From Palleronia sediminis (GTDB lineage Bacteria > Pseudomonadota > Alphaproteobacteria > Rhodobacterales > Rhodobacteraceae): DNA of 64,000 bases. The notes under the pieces were generated by a model. That model had not been told where the DNA came from. It worked only from the letters and a program-made list of their open reading frames with translations, and did no database searches. The DNA is taken from assembly GCF_004358695.1 (NCBI RefSeq), contig NZ_SNAA01000017.1, positions 1 to 64,000 on the forward strand. The letters run 5' to 3'. The first letter of the stretch is position 1, and every line of letters starts with the position of its first letter. Shown one piece after another: positions 25,104-34,214 of the stretch. The position numbers and the translations under genes were made by a program.

Positions 25104-26033
25104 TCAGAGAACCCCCGCGCCCCTGAGCCCGGCATCCGCCAGGAGGGCGCCGAAATGAAGGAAAAGGTAGAGCAGCGAGAACTTGAAGAACTTTTTCTCG
25201 ACGAGATAGCGGTCGGCCTCGGCGGCGGATTCGTCCCGTCGCACGATCTGCACCGCGCCGCGCAGCAGCCAGGCGTTCAGGGCCACCGCCGTCACGGCAT
25301 AGACCGGCCCGCCCGCCGCCGTTACCGCCAGCCATACCGCGAACACGGCCAGCACGATCGAATAGGCGAGGATGTGGCGCCGGGTGGCCGGTCGGCCATG
25401 CGTCACGGTCAGCATGGGCACGCCGGCATCGTCGTAATCCGACCGCATGAACAGCGCGAGCGCCCAGAAATGAGGCGGCGTCCAGAGAAAGACCAGCGCG
25501 AACATCAGCACCGGCTCGAGCGAAAGCGACCCGGTCGCGGCCAGCCAGCCGATCATCGGCGGGAACGCCCCCGCCGCGCCGCCGATCACGATATTCTGCG
25601 GCGTCGACCGCTTGAGCCACATCGAATAGATCACGGCGTAGAAGAAGATGGTGAAGGCCAGCAGCGCCGCCGCCGCCCAGTTCGTCGCAAGCCCCAGCAT
25701 GACGACCGAAAAGCCCGACAGGGCAAGCCCGATGGCCAGCGCCTCGCCGCCGGTGACGCGCCCCGAGGGGATCGGCCGCCCAGAGGTGCGGCGCATGACG
25801 GCGTCGATATCGGCATCCCACCACATGTTCAGCGCGCCCGAGGCACCGCCGCCCACCGCGATGAACAGGATCGCGCAAAACCCCACGAAGGGGTGCACCG
25901 CAACCGGTGCGACCAGCATCCCGACCAGCGCGGTGAACACGACGAGGGTCATGACGCGCGGCTTGAGCAGCGCGAAGTAATCGCCGAACTGGGCTTCGCC
26001 CTCGATGGCGCGCGTGGCGGAAAGATCGGTCAT
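25104..26033 (-). CDS. ctaB: Protoheme IX farnesyltransferase (heme O synthase)
   Basis: This UbiA-family membrane enzyme (309 aa, about eight to nine helices) adds a farnesyl group to heme b, the first step to heme a for cytochrome oxidase. The first aspartate-rich motif is [19 protein letters not shown] (about 69-87). The second region includes [20 protein letters not shown], diagnostic for CtaB/CyoE as opposed to other UbiA enzymes. The start at 26033 gives [20 protein letters not shown]; the longer open frame upstream overlaps ctaC and was rejected. It lies 28 bp after ctaC. Confidence 0.96.
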   Translation of the reverse strand: MTDLSATRAIEGEAQFGDYFALLKPRVMTLVVFTALVGMLVAPVAVHPFVGFCAILFIAVGGGASGALNMWWDADIDAVMRRTSGRPIPSGRVTGGEALAIGLALSGFSVVMLGLATNWAAAALLAFTIFFYAVIYSMWLKRSTPQNIVIGGAAGAFPPMIGWLAATGSLSLEPVLMFALVFLWTPPHFWALALFMRSDYDDAGVPMLTVTHGRPATRRHILAYSIVLAVFAVWLAVTAAGGPVYAVTAVALNAWLLRGAVQIVRRDESAAEADRYLVEKKFFKFSLLYLFLHFGALLADAGLRGAGVL

Positions 26034-26061
26034 CGGATCGGTGGGGTCCTTTCGCGGCGGT

Positions 26062-27033
26062 TCAGTCGGAGGCCGGTTCCAGCGTCGCGGCATCCTCGAG
26101 CGTGGCGGCATCCTCGATCGCCGGGTCGCCCGCAGGGGCGGCGGCGGCGGTGACGGCCTCGCGCGGGGTGCCGCCATATTCGGCGATGGCCCAATCGAGC
26201 CAGGCGTCATACGTCTCCTGGTCGACGACCTTGACCGTGATCGGCATGTAGGCATGGGCGATCCCGCAAAGCTCGGAGCACTGGCCGAAATACACGCCCT
26301 CTTCCTCGGCCTCGAACCACAGCTCGGCCAGGCGGCCCGGCACGGCGTCCTGCTTCACGCCGAAGGCCGGGATGGTCCACGAATGGATCACGTCCGCGCC
26401 CGTGACCTGAACGACCACGGTGGCGCCCACGGGCACGACCATGGCGGTGTCGGTCGCAAGGCGGAACTCGTCCTCGGAATAGCCGGCCTCCTGAAGCTGG
26501 GCGCGCACCTCGTCCGTCAGGCGGTTGTCGCCGCCCGTGGCCGGGGCGCCGATCATGTAGCTGTCGAACGAGAAATCGTGATCGACATACTCGTAGCCCC
26601 AGTACCACTGGTAGCCGGTGGTCTTGATGGTGATGTCGCCCTCGGGGATCTCTTGCTGGTTGAACAGGATCGGCAGCGAGAACGCCCCGATGAAGACGAG
26701 GATCACGATGGGCCCGAGCGTCCACGCGATCTCGAGCGGGGTGTTGTGGGTGAAGGCCTTGGGCTCGTGCCCGCGGCGCGCGTTGTAGCGGAAGGCGATC
26801 CACAGCAGCAGACCCGTCACCAGCAGGGTGATGAGCGTGATGATGACGAGGATCATGTTGTCGAGCCAATGGATATCCGCGGCGAGGTCGGTAACCGCGG
26901 GCTGCCAGCCCATTCCGCCCGGCGCCGGCTTGCCGATGATCGGCAGATCGCCGATCGGGTTGTCCTGGGCCCGTGCGACGGTAGCCCCCGCGAGAAAGGC
27001 GGCCGGGGTGGCGAGAAGGGTGCTGAAACGCAT
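26062..27033 (-). CDS. ctaC: Cytochrome c oxidase subunit II
   Basis: Subunit II (323 aa) accepts electrons from cytochrome c at the CuA centre. It has a signal peptide (cleavage after VARA), two membrane helices (about 55-81 and 102-124), the aromatic YQWYWGYEY stretch, and CuA ligands His217, Cys252, Glu254, Cys256, His260 and Met263 in the [12 protein letters not shown] region. The C-terminal tail contains a short internal repeat of EDAATLE. ATG at 27033 is preferred over 27039 because AGGA lies 7 nt upstream. It is the first gene of the minus-strand oxidase string and is divergent from tldD. Confidence 0.96.
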   Translation of the reverse strand: MRFSTLLATPAAFLAGATVARAQDNPIGDLPIIGKPAPGGMGWQPAVTDLAADIHWLDNMILVIITLITLLVTGLLLWIAFRYNARRGHEPKAFTHNTPLEIAWTLGPIVILVFIGAFSLPILFNQQEIPEGDITIKTTGYQWYWGYEYVDHDFSFDSYMIGAPATGGDNRLTDEVRAQLQEAGYSEDEFRLATDTAMVVPVGATVVVQVTGADVIHSWTIPAFGVKQDAVPGRLAELWFEAEEEGVYFGQCSELCGIAHAYMPITVKVVDQETYDAWLDWAIAEYGGTPREAVTAAAAPAGDPAIEDAATLEDAATLEPASD

Positions 27034-27209
27034 CGGCATGTCCTGTGCAACAACGTCCGGGCGAGTCGCACGACCCGTCCCGTTGGAAATCCGTCGCTTG
27101 AAACCATATAAAAGCTGGGTGAACAAGACGAACCGTTGCGGCGAAGAGACACGGCGGGCAGCTTTTCATCGACATTTCGACCCGAAATCCCCCAAACTCC
27201 GAGGCATAG

Positions 27210-28631
27210 ATGTCCGACGCCCCCTTCCGCCCCCTGTCCGACCGCATCGACGACGGCACCGCGCTGAAACTGCTGCGCGAGGCGACCGACGGGGCCGATG
27301 ACGGCGAGCTTTTCCTCGAACGCCGCCGCGCCGAGGCAATCACCTTTGACGACGGGCGCATCCGCAACGCGAGCTTCGACGCGAGCGAGGGGTTCGGGCT
27401 GCGGGCCGTTCGGGGCGAGACCTCGGCCTATGCCCATTCGAGCGAGCTGACCGAATCCGCGCTGCGGCGCGCGGTCGATACCGCCCGGCTGGCGGTAGGC
27501 GCGGGCGGCGGGACGATGGCCGCGGGGCCGGTTCCGACCAATCGCAGGCTCTATCCCGATCTCGACCCCATGTCCGAGGCGGGGTTCCCGGCCAAGGTCG
27601 CGCTCTTGCGCGAGATGGATGCCGTGGCGCGCGAGCTCGATCGCCGGGTGGTGCAGGTCACGGCGAGCCTCGGGGCATCCCTGCAGGAGGTCGAGATCCT
27701 GCGGCCCGACGGGCAGGTCCTGCGTGACGTGCGGCCCATGTCGCGGCTGAACGTGCAGGTCATCGTCGAAGAGAACGGCCGGCGCGAGCAGGGCTCGACG
27801 GGCGGCGGCGGCCGCGAGGGGCTGGCCGCGCTGATGGAGCGCGACACGTGGGAGCCGCAGGTCCGCGAGGCGCTGAGGATCGCGCTGGTCAACCTCGCGG
27901 CCGAGCCCGCGCCCGCCGGGGTGATGGATGTCGTGCTCGGCCCCGGCTGGCCCGGCATCCTGCTGCACGAGGCCATCGGCCATGGGCTCGAGGGGGATTT
28001 CAACCGCAAGAAAAGCTCGGCCTTCGCCGGTCTGATGGGCACGCGCATCGCCGCGCCGGGCGTCACGGTGCTGGATGACGGCACGATTCCGGGGCGGCGC
28101 GGGTCGATCACCATCGACGACGAGGGCACGCCCTCGGGCAAGAACGTGCTGATCGAGGACGGCATACTCGTGGGCTACATGCAGGATCGCCAGAACGCCC
28201 GCCTGATGGGGGTCGCGCCGACGGGCAACGGGCGGCGCGAAAGCTATGCCCACATGCCGATGCCGCGGATGACGAACACCTACATGACGGGCGGCGACAC
28301 CGACCCGGCGGCGATCCTCGCCGATCTCAGGGACGGGATCTATGCCGTGGGTTTCGGCGGCGGGCAGGTCGACATCACGAACGGCAAGTTCGTCTTTTCC
28401 TGCACCGAGGCCTACCGGGTGAAGGGCGGCCGCGTCGGCGCGCCGGTCAAGGGCGCGACGCTGATCGGCGACGGTGCGACCGCGCTGCGCCAGATCCGGG
28501 CCATCGGCAACGACATGGCGCTCGATCCCGGCATCGGGAATTGCGGCAAGGCCGGGCAATGGGTGCCGGTGGGCGTCGGCCAGCCGACATTGATGATCGG
28601 CGGGCTGACCGTCGGCGGCTCGGCCACCTGA
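27210..28631 (+). CDS. tldD: TldD metalloprotease
   Basis: TldD (473 aa) is the catalytic half of the TldD/TldE (PmbA) peptidase, which degrades unfolded peptides and matures some modified peptides. The zinc motif HEAIGH (His253, Glu254, His258) lies in ILLHEAIGHGLEGDFNRKKS, with the third ligand Cys in GNCGKAGQWVPVGVG near the C terminus, all as in the E. coli enzyme. GAGG lies 5 nt before the ATG. It is divergent from ctaC across 176 bp in which I found no convincing promoter. A hairpin follows the gene. Confidence 0.96.
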   Translation: MSDAPFRPLSDRIDDGTALKLLREATDGADDGELFLERRRAEAITFDDGRIRNASFDASEGFGLRAVRGETSAYAHSSELTESALRRAVDTARLAVGAGGGTMAAGPVPTNRRLYPDLDPMSEAGFPAKVALLREMDAVARELDRRVVQVTASLGASLQEVEILRPDGQVLRDVRPMSRLNVQVIVEENGRREQGSTGGGGREGLAALMERDTWEPQVREALRIALVNLAAEPAPAGVMDVVLGPGWPGILLHEAIGHGLEGDFNRKKSSAFAGLMGTRIAAPGVTVLDDGTIPGRRGSITIDDEGTPSGKNVLIEDGILVGYMQDRQNARLMGVAPTGNGRRESYAHMPMPRMTNTYMTGGDTDPAAILADLRDGIYAVGFGGGQVDITNGKFVFSCTEAYRVKGGRVGAPVKGATLIGDGATALRQIRAIGNDMALDPGIGNCGKAGQWVPVGVGQPTLMIGGLTVGGSAT

Positions 28632-28657
28632 CGTTCCGGTTCCGTTTCATTAGGGAT

Positions 28658-28687
28658 AACGCCGCGCGCCGGTTTCGTCGCGGCGTT
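28658..28687. terminator. Hairpin after tldD
   Basis: AACGCCGCG and CGCGGCGTT are exact inverted 9-mers with a 12-nt loop, 27 bp after the tldD stop. A short T-run (TTTA) follows. The 3' arm overlaps a candidate CtrA box for dprA. Confidence 0.5.
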
Positions 28688-28701
28688 TACCCCGCCTTAA
28701 C
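28686..28701 (+). promoter_or_regulatory. Candidate CtrA box upstream of dprA
   Basis: TTTA (28686-28689), seven bases, then TTAAC (28697-28701). This matches the CtrA consensus TTAA-N7-TTAAC at eight of nine fixed positions. It lies about 50 bp before the dprA start and TTAA is rare in this GC-rich DNA. CtrA control of dprA and other DNA-uptake genes is established in Rhodobacter capsulatus. Confidence 0.5.
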
Positions 28702-28749
28702 CTTCGCGCGTCACATCTGGGCGGGCAAGTTGGCGGAGCTGGAACGGCC

Positions 28750-29925
28750 TTGGAGTTCATCCCTTCCCCACCCCTTCTCACCCCACCCCACTCTGAGGAA
28801 GAGTGGCTGGACTGGTTCCGCCTCTTGCGTTCGCGTCGCGTCGGCGTCGCGACCTTCTATCGCCTTATGGCCGAATACGGATCGGCGCGCGCCGCGCTCG
28901 ACGCGCTGCCCGGCATCGCGCAGGCGGCCGGGGCGCGCGACTGGTGCGCCTGCCCCCCCGAGATCGCCGCGGCCGAACTGGCGCGCGGGCGGCGCGCGGG
29001 CGCGGTGCCGCTGGCCATCGGCGGCCCGTCATATCCCGCGATGCTCGCCGGGATCGACGATGCCCCGCCCCTGCTGTGGTGCCGCGGCGATCCCGCGCGG
29101 CTCGACCGTACCGCCATCGCGCTGGTGGGCGCGCGCAACGCCTCGTCGCTGGGATTGCGCATGGCGCGAAGGCTCGCCGGGGCCATGGCGGGCGACGGTC
29201 ACGCCATCGTGTCCGGGCTGGCACGCGGCATAGATGCCGCCGCCCACGACGCCGCGCTCGAGGCCGGGGGGATCACCGTCGCCGTGCTCGCCGGGGGGGT
29301 CGATGTCGTCTATCCGACAGAGAACGCCGCGCTGACCGCGCGCATCGCCGAAAGCGGGGTGCTTTTGTCCGAGCAGCCCATGGGGCTCGCCCCGCAGGCC
29401 CGTCATTTTCCGCGGCGCAACCGCATCATCTCGGGGCTGGCGCGTGCCGTCGTCGTCGTCGAGGCTGCGGCGAAATCGGGCAGCCTCATCACCTCGCGCG
29501 ACGCGCTCGACCAGGGGCGCGACGTGCTGGCCGTGCCGGGACACCCCTTCGACGCGCGCGCCTCGGGGGCGAACATGCTGATCCGCGACGGCGCGACGCT
29601 GGTGCGCGGGGCCGACGACCTGCGCGAGGCGCTGGCGCCTCCGGCCGCGCCCGCCGCGCGGCGCCGGACCCGCGCGGACCCGCCGCCCCCGCCCGCATCC
29701 GCGGGGCCCGAGGGGGCCGCGCTCGACCGGCTGATCCTGTCGCGGCTGGGGCCGTCGCCAACGCTCGAGGACGAGCTGCTGCGCGACATCGGCGTGCCCC
29801 CCGGCCGGGTGGCCCCGGCGCTGGTCGCGCTCGAGCTTTCAGGCCGGATCACGCGCGGCGCGGGCGGGATGCTGAGCCGTCCGTCCGAGCCTGCGGCGGG
29901 CGACGCCGCGGCATCCACCGATTGA
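28750..29925 (+). CDS. dprA: DNA-processing protein DprA
   Basis: DprA binds incoming single-stranded DNA and loads RecA during transformation or gene-transfer-agent uptake. The 391-aa protein has an N-terminal SAM-like part (EEEWLDWFRLLRSRRVGVAT), the extended Rossmann core with ALVGARNASSLG, SGLARGIDAAAHDAALEAGG, FPRRNRIISGLA and SGSLITSRDALDQGRD, and a C-terminal winged helix after a proline-rich linker. The start appears to be TTG at 28750, because no ATG or GTG precedes the conserved WLDW segment in this frame; GGAG is about 10 nt upstream. topA follows after 54 bp. Confidence 0.93.
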   Translation: MEFIPSPPLLTPPHSEEEWLDWFRLLRSRRVGVATFYRLMAEYGSARAALDALPGIAQAAGARDWCACPPEIAAAELARGRRAGAVPLAIGGPSYPAMLAGIDDAPPLLWCRGDPARLDRTAIALVGARNASSLGLRMARRLAGAMAGDGHAIVSGLARGIDAAAHDAALEAGGITVAVLAGGVDVVYPTENAALTARIAESGVLLSEQPMGLAPQARHFPRRNRIISGLARAVVVVEAAAKSGSLITSRDALDQGRDVLAVPGHPFDARASGANMLIRDGATLVRGADDLREALAPPAAPAARRRTRADPPPPPASAGPEGAALDRLILSRLGPSPTLEDELLRDIGVPPGRVAPALVALELSGRITRGAGGMLSRPSEPAAGDAAASTD

Positions 29926-29979
29926 CAACCCCCGGCCATCGCACACATCTAGCCCCCTGTCTCTGATCGGGGTCCCATT

Positions 29980-32694
29980 ATGGCCGTCGTCGTCGTCGAA
30001 TCGCCCGCCAAGGCGAAAACCATCGACAAGTACCTGGGCGACGGCTATACCGTCCTCGCCTCGTACGGGCATGTTCGCGACCTGCCGCCGAAGGATGGGT
30101 CGGTCGACCCCGATAACGGGTTCGACATGCGGTGGGAGGTCGCGTCCGACAGCAAGAAACACGTCAAGGCCATCGCCGACGCGCTCAAGACCGACAACGA
30201 ACTGATCCTCGCCACCGACCCCGACCGCGAGGGCGAGGCGATCAGTTGGCACCTCGAAGAGACGCTGCGCGAGCGCAAGGCGATCCGCAAGGATACCGCC
30301 GTCAGCCGCGTCGTGTTCAATGCCATCACGAAAAGCGCCGTGACCGAGGCGATGAAGAACCCCCGGCAGGTCGACGCCCCGCTGGTCGAGGCCTATCTCG
30401 CCCGCCGCGCGCTGGATTACCTCGTGGGGTTCAATCTCTCGCCCGTGCTGTGGCGCAAGCTGCCCGGATCGAAATCGGCCGGGCGGGTGCAGTCGGTCTG
30501 CCTGCGCCTGATCGTCGAGCGCGAAATGGAGATCGAGGCATTCCGCCCGCGCGAATACTGGACCGTCCGCGCCGGGCTGACGACGCCGCGCGGCAAGCCC
30601 TTCGAGGCGCGGCTGGTGTCGCTGGCGGGCCGCAAGCTCGAGCGGTTCGACCTGGCCAACGAGACGCAGGCCGAAATGGCGGTGCAGGCGGTATCGTCGC
30701 GCAAGCTCTCGGTCGTGTCGGTCGAGGCCAAGCCCTCCACCCGCAACCCCGCCCCGCCCTTCATGACCTCGACGCTCCAGCAGGAGGCGAGCCGCAAGTT
30801 CGGCATGGGCGCGCGTGCCGCGATGTCGACGGCGCAGCGGCTCTACGAGGCGGGCCACATCACCTACATGCGGACCGACGGCATCGACATGGCCCCCGAG
30901 GCGGTCAGCGCCGCGCGCGATGCGATCCGCGACCGTTTCGGCGCGGATTACGTGCCGCAGGCCCCGCGGATCTACAAGAACAAGGCCAAGAACGCGCAGG
31001 AGGCCCACGAGGCGATCCGCCCCACCGACATGGCGCGCGATGCCGACAGCCTCAAGCTGGCCGATGCCGATCAGCGCAAGCTCTACGACCTAATCTGGAA
31101 ACGCACGCTCGCCAGCCAGATGGAGGCCGCGCGGCTCGAACGCACCACGGTCGAGATCGAGAGCCCCGATCGCCAGGTCGGGCTGCGCGCGACGGGGCAG
31201 GTCATGCTCTTCGACGGCTTCATCGCCATCTACGAGGAAGGTCGCGACGAACCGGCCGAGGATGACGACAAGCGTCTGCCGCAGATCGCCGAGGGCGACG
31301 CGCTCGGCTTTGCCGACAAGACTTTCGCCGACGAGGCCGCAAAAGCCGGGGCGGGTGCCTCGCAGCTCGGCCATGACGGCGCGGTTCTCGGGCTTCAGCA
31401 TCATACCCAGCCGCCGCCGCGCTATACCGAGGCGACGCTGGTCAAGCGGATGGAGGAACTGGGGATCGGGCGGCCATCGACCTATGCCTCCATCGTCACC
31501 ACGATCCAGGATCGCAAATACGTCCGCAAGGACAAGAACCGCCTGTTCCCCGAGGACCAGGGGCGGCTCGTGACCGCGTTCCTCGTCAATTACTTCCGCC
31601 GCTACGTTGAATACGACTTCACCGCCGGGCTGGAGGAGAGCCTCGACCATGTCAGCGCCGGCGAGGAGGACTGGAAGACCCTGCTCGACCGGTTCTGGCG
31701 CGACTTTCATGCCGCCATCGAGGAAACCGCCGATCTGCGGATTTCCGAGGTGCTCGACAAGATCGACGAGGTGCTGTCGCCGCATCTCTACCCGCCGCAA
31801 CCCGACGGCTCGAACCCGCGGCTCTGCCCCAATTGCGGCAACGGGCGGCTGTCGATGCGCACGGCGCGGTCTGGCGGGGCCTTCATCGGGTGCTCGAACT
31901 ATCCCGAATGCCGCTATACCCGCCCGTTCGGCCCGCCCGACCCCGAGGCCGAAGCCTCGGCCATCCCGCCCGAGGGCAAGCTTCTGGGCAAGGATCAGGG
32001 CGACGAGATCCGCATCTTCAAGGGGCGTTACGGCCCCTATGCGCAGCGCGGCACGGCGACCGAGGACAACCCCAAGCCCCCGCGCCAGTCGATCCCGCAG
32101 GACTGGACCCCCGAAGAGGTGTCGCTGGCCGATGCCGTGCGCCTGCTCGCCCTGCCCCGCCTCGTGGGACAGCACCCCGAGGACGGCGTTCCGGTCTGGG
32201 CGAATATCGGGCGCTACGGCCCCTACCTCAAACACGCCGAAAGCACCTCGGATCGGGGCGGCACGAACGCCAATCTCGAAACGCTCGAGGATGTCTGGAC
32301 CGTGGGCATGAACCGCGCGGTGCAGCTTCTGGCGGAAAAGGTGGCAAGCCGCGGCGCACGTGGTCGCGCGGCCAAGCCGCTGCGCGAACTGGGCGAACAC
32401 CCCGAGGCCGGTGGCCCGGTGGCGATCTATGACGGGAAATACGGCCTCTACGTCAAATGGGAAAAGATCAACGCGACGATCCCCGAAACCATCGACGCGG
32501 CCGAGCTGACGCTGGCGCAGGCCGTCGACCTGATCGACGAACGCGCCGCCAGGAGCGGCAAGAAAGTCGCGAAGAAAAAGGCCGCCCCCAAGAAAGCCGC
32601 GACCAAGAAACCCGCGGCCAGAAAGGCGGCGACAAAGAAACCCGCCGCCGGGAAAGCACCGGCGAAGAAGGCCTCCGCCGCGAAGAAGGAGTAG
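29980..32694 (+). CDS. topA: DNA topoisomerase I
   Basis: TopA relaxes negative supercoils by single-strand passage. The 904-aa enzyme starts with the Toprim domain (VVVESPAKAKTI; DPDREGEAISW holds the metal-binding acids). The catalytic tyrosine is Tyr296 in ITYMRTDGIDM, and the core ends near the GRPSTYASIV motif. One four-cysteine zinc finger (CPNCGNGRLSMR...CSNYPEC) follows, then TopA C-terminal repeats, and a Lys/Ala-rich tail of about 45 residues with KKAA-type repeats. The tail is typical for alphaproteobacterial and actinobacterial TopA and probably binds DNA non-specifically. Confidence 0.97.
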   Translation: MAVVVVESPAKAKTIDKYLGDGYTVLASYGHVRDLPPKDGSVDPDNGFDMRWEVASDSKKHVKAIADALKTDNELILATDPDREGEAISWHLEETLRERKAIRKDTAVSRVVFNAITKSAVTEAMKNPRQVDAPLVEAYLARRALDYLVGFNLSPVLWRKLPGSKSAGRVQSVCLRLIVEREMEIEAFRPREYWTVRAGLTTPRGKPFEARLVSLAGRKLERFDLANETQAEMAVQAVSSRKLSVVSVEAKPSTRNPAPPFMTSTLQQEASRKFGMGARAAMSTAQRLYEAGHITYMRTDGIDMAPEAVSAARDAIRDRFGADYVPQAPRIYKNKAKNAQEAHEAIRPTDMARDADSLKLADADQRKLYDLIWKRTLASQMEAARLERTTVEIESPDRQVGLRATGQVMLFDGFIAIYEEGRDEPAEDDDKRLPQIAEGDALGFADKTFADEAAKAGAGASQLGHDGAVLGLQHHTQPPPRYTEATLVKRMEELGIGRPSTYASIVTTIQDRKYVRKDKNRLFPEDQGRLVTAFLVNYFRRYVEYDFTAGLEESLDHVSAGEEDWKTLLDRFWRDFHAAIEETADLRISEVLDKIDEVLSPHLYPPQPDGSNPRLCPNCGNGRLSMRTARSGGAFIGCSNYPECRYTRPFGPPDPEAEASAIPPEGKLLGKDQGDEIRIFKGRYGPYAQRGTATEDNPKPPRQSIPQDWTPEEVSLADAVRLLALPRLVGQHPEDGVPVWANIGRYGPYLKHAESTSDRGGTNANLETLEDVWTVGMNRAVQLLAEKVASRGARGRAAKPLRELGEHPEAGGPVAIYDGKYGLYVKWEKINATIPETIDAAELTLAQAVDLIDERAARSGKKVAKKKAAPKKAATKKPAARKAATKKPAAGKAPAKKASAAKKE

Positions 32695-32811
32695 CCCGCG
32701 CCGCCTGCCCGACCGCGGCGGGCGCGCGTGGATCGCGCAAAACGGCAAGCCGTGCGTTGACACCCCATGGCGCCCGGCCCGATATGTTCGGGACGGACAA
32801 GGGACGGTTTT

Positions 32812-33534
32812 ATGCAGAAGATATATGACGACGCGGCCTCGGCGCTCGATGGCCTCCTGCGCGACGGAATGCTGATCGCGGCTGGGGGCTTCGGGCTCTG
32901 CGGCATCCCCGAGCTGCTTCTTTCGGCGATCCGCGATGCGGGCCCGAAGAACCTGACATTCGCCTCGAACAACGCGGGCGTGGACGATTTCGGGATCGGC
33001 ATCCTTTTGGCGACCCGACAGGTCAGCAAGATGATGTCGTCCTATGTGGGCGAGAATGCCGAGTTCATGCGCCAGTATCTCGAGGGCGAGCTCGAGGTCG
33101 AGTTCAACCCCCAGGGCACCCTGGCCGAGCGGATGCGCGCGGGCGGCGCGGGCATTCCGGGCTTCTACACCAAGACCGGCGTCGGCACCCAGATCGCCGA
33201 GGGCAAGGAACACAAGGATTTCCCCACCGGCCCGGACGGCGCGCCCGAGACCTATATCCTCGAGCGCGGGATCGTCGCCGACCTCGCCATCGTCAAGGCA
33301 TGGAAGGCAGACGACACCGGCAACCTGATCTTTCGCAAGACGGCGCGCAACTTCAACGTGCCGGCGGCGATGTGCGGCCGGGTCTGCGTGGCCGAGGTCG
33401 AGGAAATCGTGCCGCGCGGCAGCCTCGACCCCGACCATATCCACCTGCCCGGCGTCTATGTGCACCGCCTCGTCCAGGGCGATCACGAAAAGCGCATCGA
33501 ACAGCGCACCACCCGCAAGAAGGAGTCCGCGTGA
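32812..33534 (+). CDS. 3-oxoacid CoA-transferase subunit A
   Basis: Subunit A (240 aa) of a SCOT/AtoDA-type transferase that moves CoA between succinyl-CoA and acetoacetate. It starts MQKIYDDAASALDGLLRDGM and has the oxoanion-hole-type GGFGLCGIPELL (CoA-binding glycine loop), then NNAGVDDFGIGILL and NPQGTLAERMRAGGAGIP, all characteristic. The ATG at 32812 follows AAGGGA; the in-frame ATG 45 nt earlier has no site. The stop overlaps the subunit B start by 1 bp. The pair probably feeds ketone bodies or PHB products into the TCA cycle and complements the hbd gene near 8 kb. Confidence 0.93.
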   Translation: MQKIYDDAASALDGLLRDGMLIAAGGFGLCGIPELLLSAIRDAGPKNLTFASNNAGVDDFGIGILLATRQVSKMMSSYVGENAEFMRQYLEGELEVEFNPQGTLAERMRAGGAGIPGFYTKTGVGTQIAEGKEHKDFPTGPDGAPETYILERGIVADLAIVKAWKADDTGNLIFRKTARNFNVPAAMCGRVCVAEVEEIVPRGSLDPDHIHLPGVYVHRLVQGDHEKRIEQRTTRKKESA

Positions 33535-34157
33535 TGCCCTGGGACCGCAATCAGATGGCCGAACGCGCCGCGCAAGAGCTCGAGGACGGCATGTATGTCA
33601 ATCTCGGGATCGGGATTCCGACGCTGGTCGCGAACTATACCGGCGACAAGGACATCACCCTGCAATCCGAGAACGGGATGCTCGGCATGGGCCCCTTCCC
33701 CTATGAGGGCGACGAGGATCCCGACCTCATCAACGCCGGCAAGCAGACCATAACCGAGCTCGACCGCACCGCCTATTTCGACAGCGCCACCAGTTTCGGA
33801 ATGATCCGCGGCGGCAAGATCGCGGTCGCGATCCTCGGCGCGATGGAGGTTGCCGAGAACGGCGATCTCGCCAACTGGATGATCCCCGGCAAGCTGGTCA
33901 AGGGCATGGGCGGGGCGATGGATCTCGTCGCGGGCGTCGGCCGCGTGGTCGTGGTCATGGATCACCAGAACAAGAAGGGCGAGTCCAAGCTGCTGCGCGC
34001 CTGCACCCTGCCGCTGACCGGAACGGGCGTGGTGGATCGCGTCATTACCAATCTCGGCGTTCTGGACGTGGTCGAGGGCGGGCTGAAGATCGTGGAAACC
34101 GCCCCCGGCGTGACCGAGGACGACCTGCGCGCGGCGACCGAGGCCACCATCGTCTGA
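33534..34157 (+). CDS. 3-oxoacid CoA-transferase subunit B
   Basis: Subunit B (207 aa) carries the catalytic glutamate in the SENGMLGMGPFP motif (about residues 43-54), preceded by YVNLGIGIPTLVANY. The C-terminal part GVVDRVITNLGVLDVV is typical of ScoB/AtoA. It begins in the TGATG junction with subunit A, 9 nt after AAGGAG. Together the two make the full two-subunit enzyme. A strong hairpin 10 bp downstream probably ends the transcript. Confidence 0.94.
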   Translation: MPWDRNQMAERAAQELEDGMYVNLGIGIPTLVANYTGDKDITLQSENGMLGMGPFPYEGDEDPDLINAGKQTITELDRTAYFDSATSFGMIRGGKIAVAILGAMEVAENGDLANWMIPGKLVKGMGGAMDLVAGVGRVVVVMDHQNKKGESKLLRACTLPLTGTGVVDRVITNLGVLDVVEGGLKIVETAPGVTEDDLRAATEATIV

Positions 34158-34166
34158 ACCGGCAAC

Positions 34167-34200
34167 GGCCGGCGGCGGATCGCGAGTGATGCCGCCGGCC
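34167..34200. terminator. 10-bp hairpin after the CoA-transferase pair
   Basis: GGCCGGCGGC and GCCGCCGGCC are perfect inverted 10-mers around a 14-nt loop. There is no T-tract. It separates the CoA-transferase genes from the DPA-like cluster, which begins 15 bp later. Confidence 0.5.
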
Positions 34201-34214
34201 AGGCCTATGGGGCC

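Noticed and set aside
27034-27209. Promoter in the ctaC-tldD divergent gap (TATATGG near 27105 on the minus strand)
   Set aside because: No -35-like element is found at 16-18 bp, so the match is not better than chance in the only A+T-rich patch.
32560-32694. Lysine/alanine repeat at the end of topA as a separate repeat element
   Set aside because: It is in frame with topA and is the usual basic C-terminal tail of this enzyme family.
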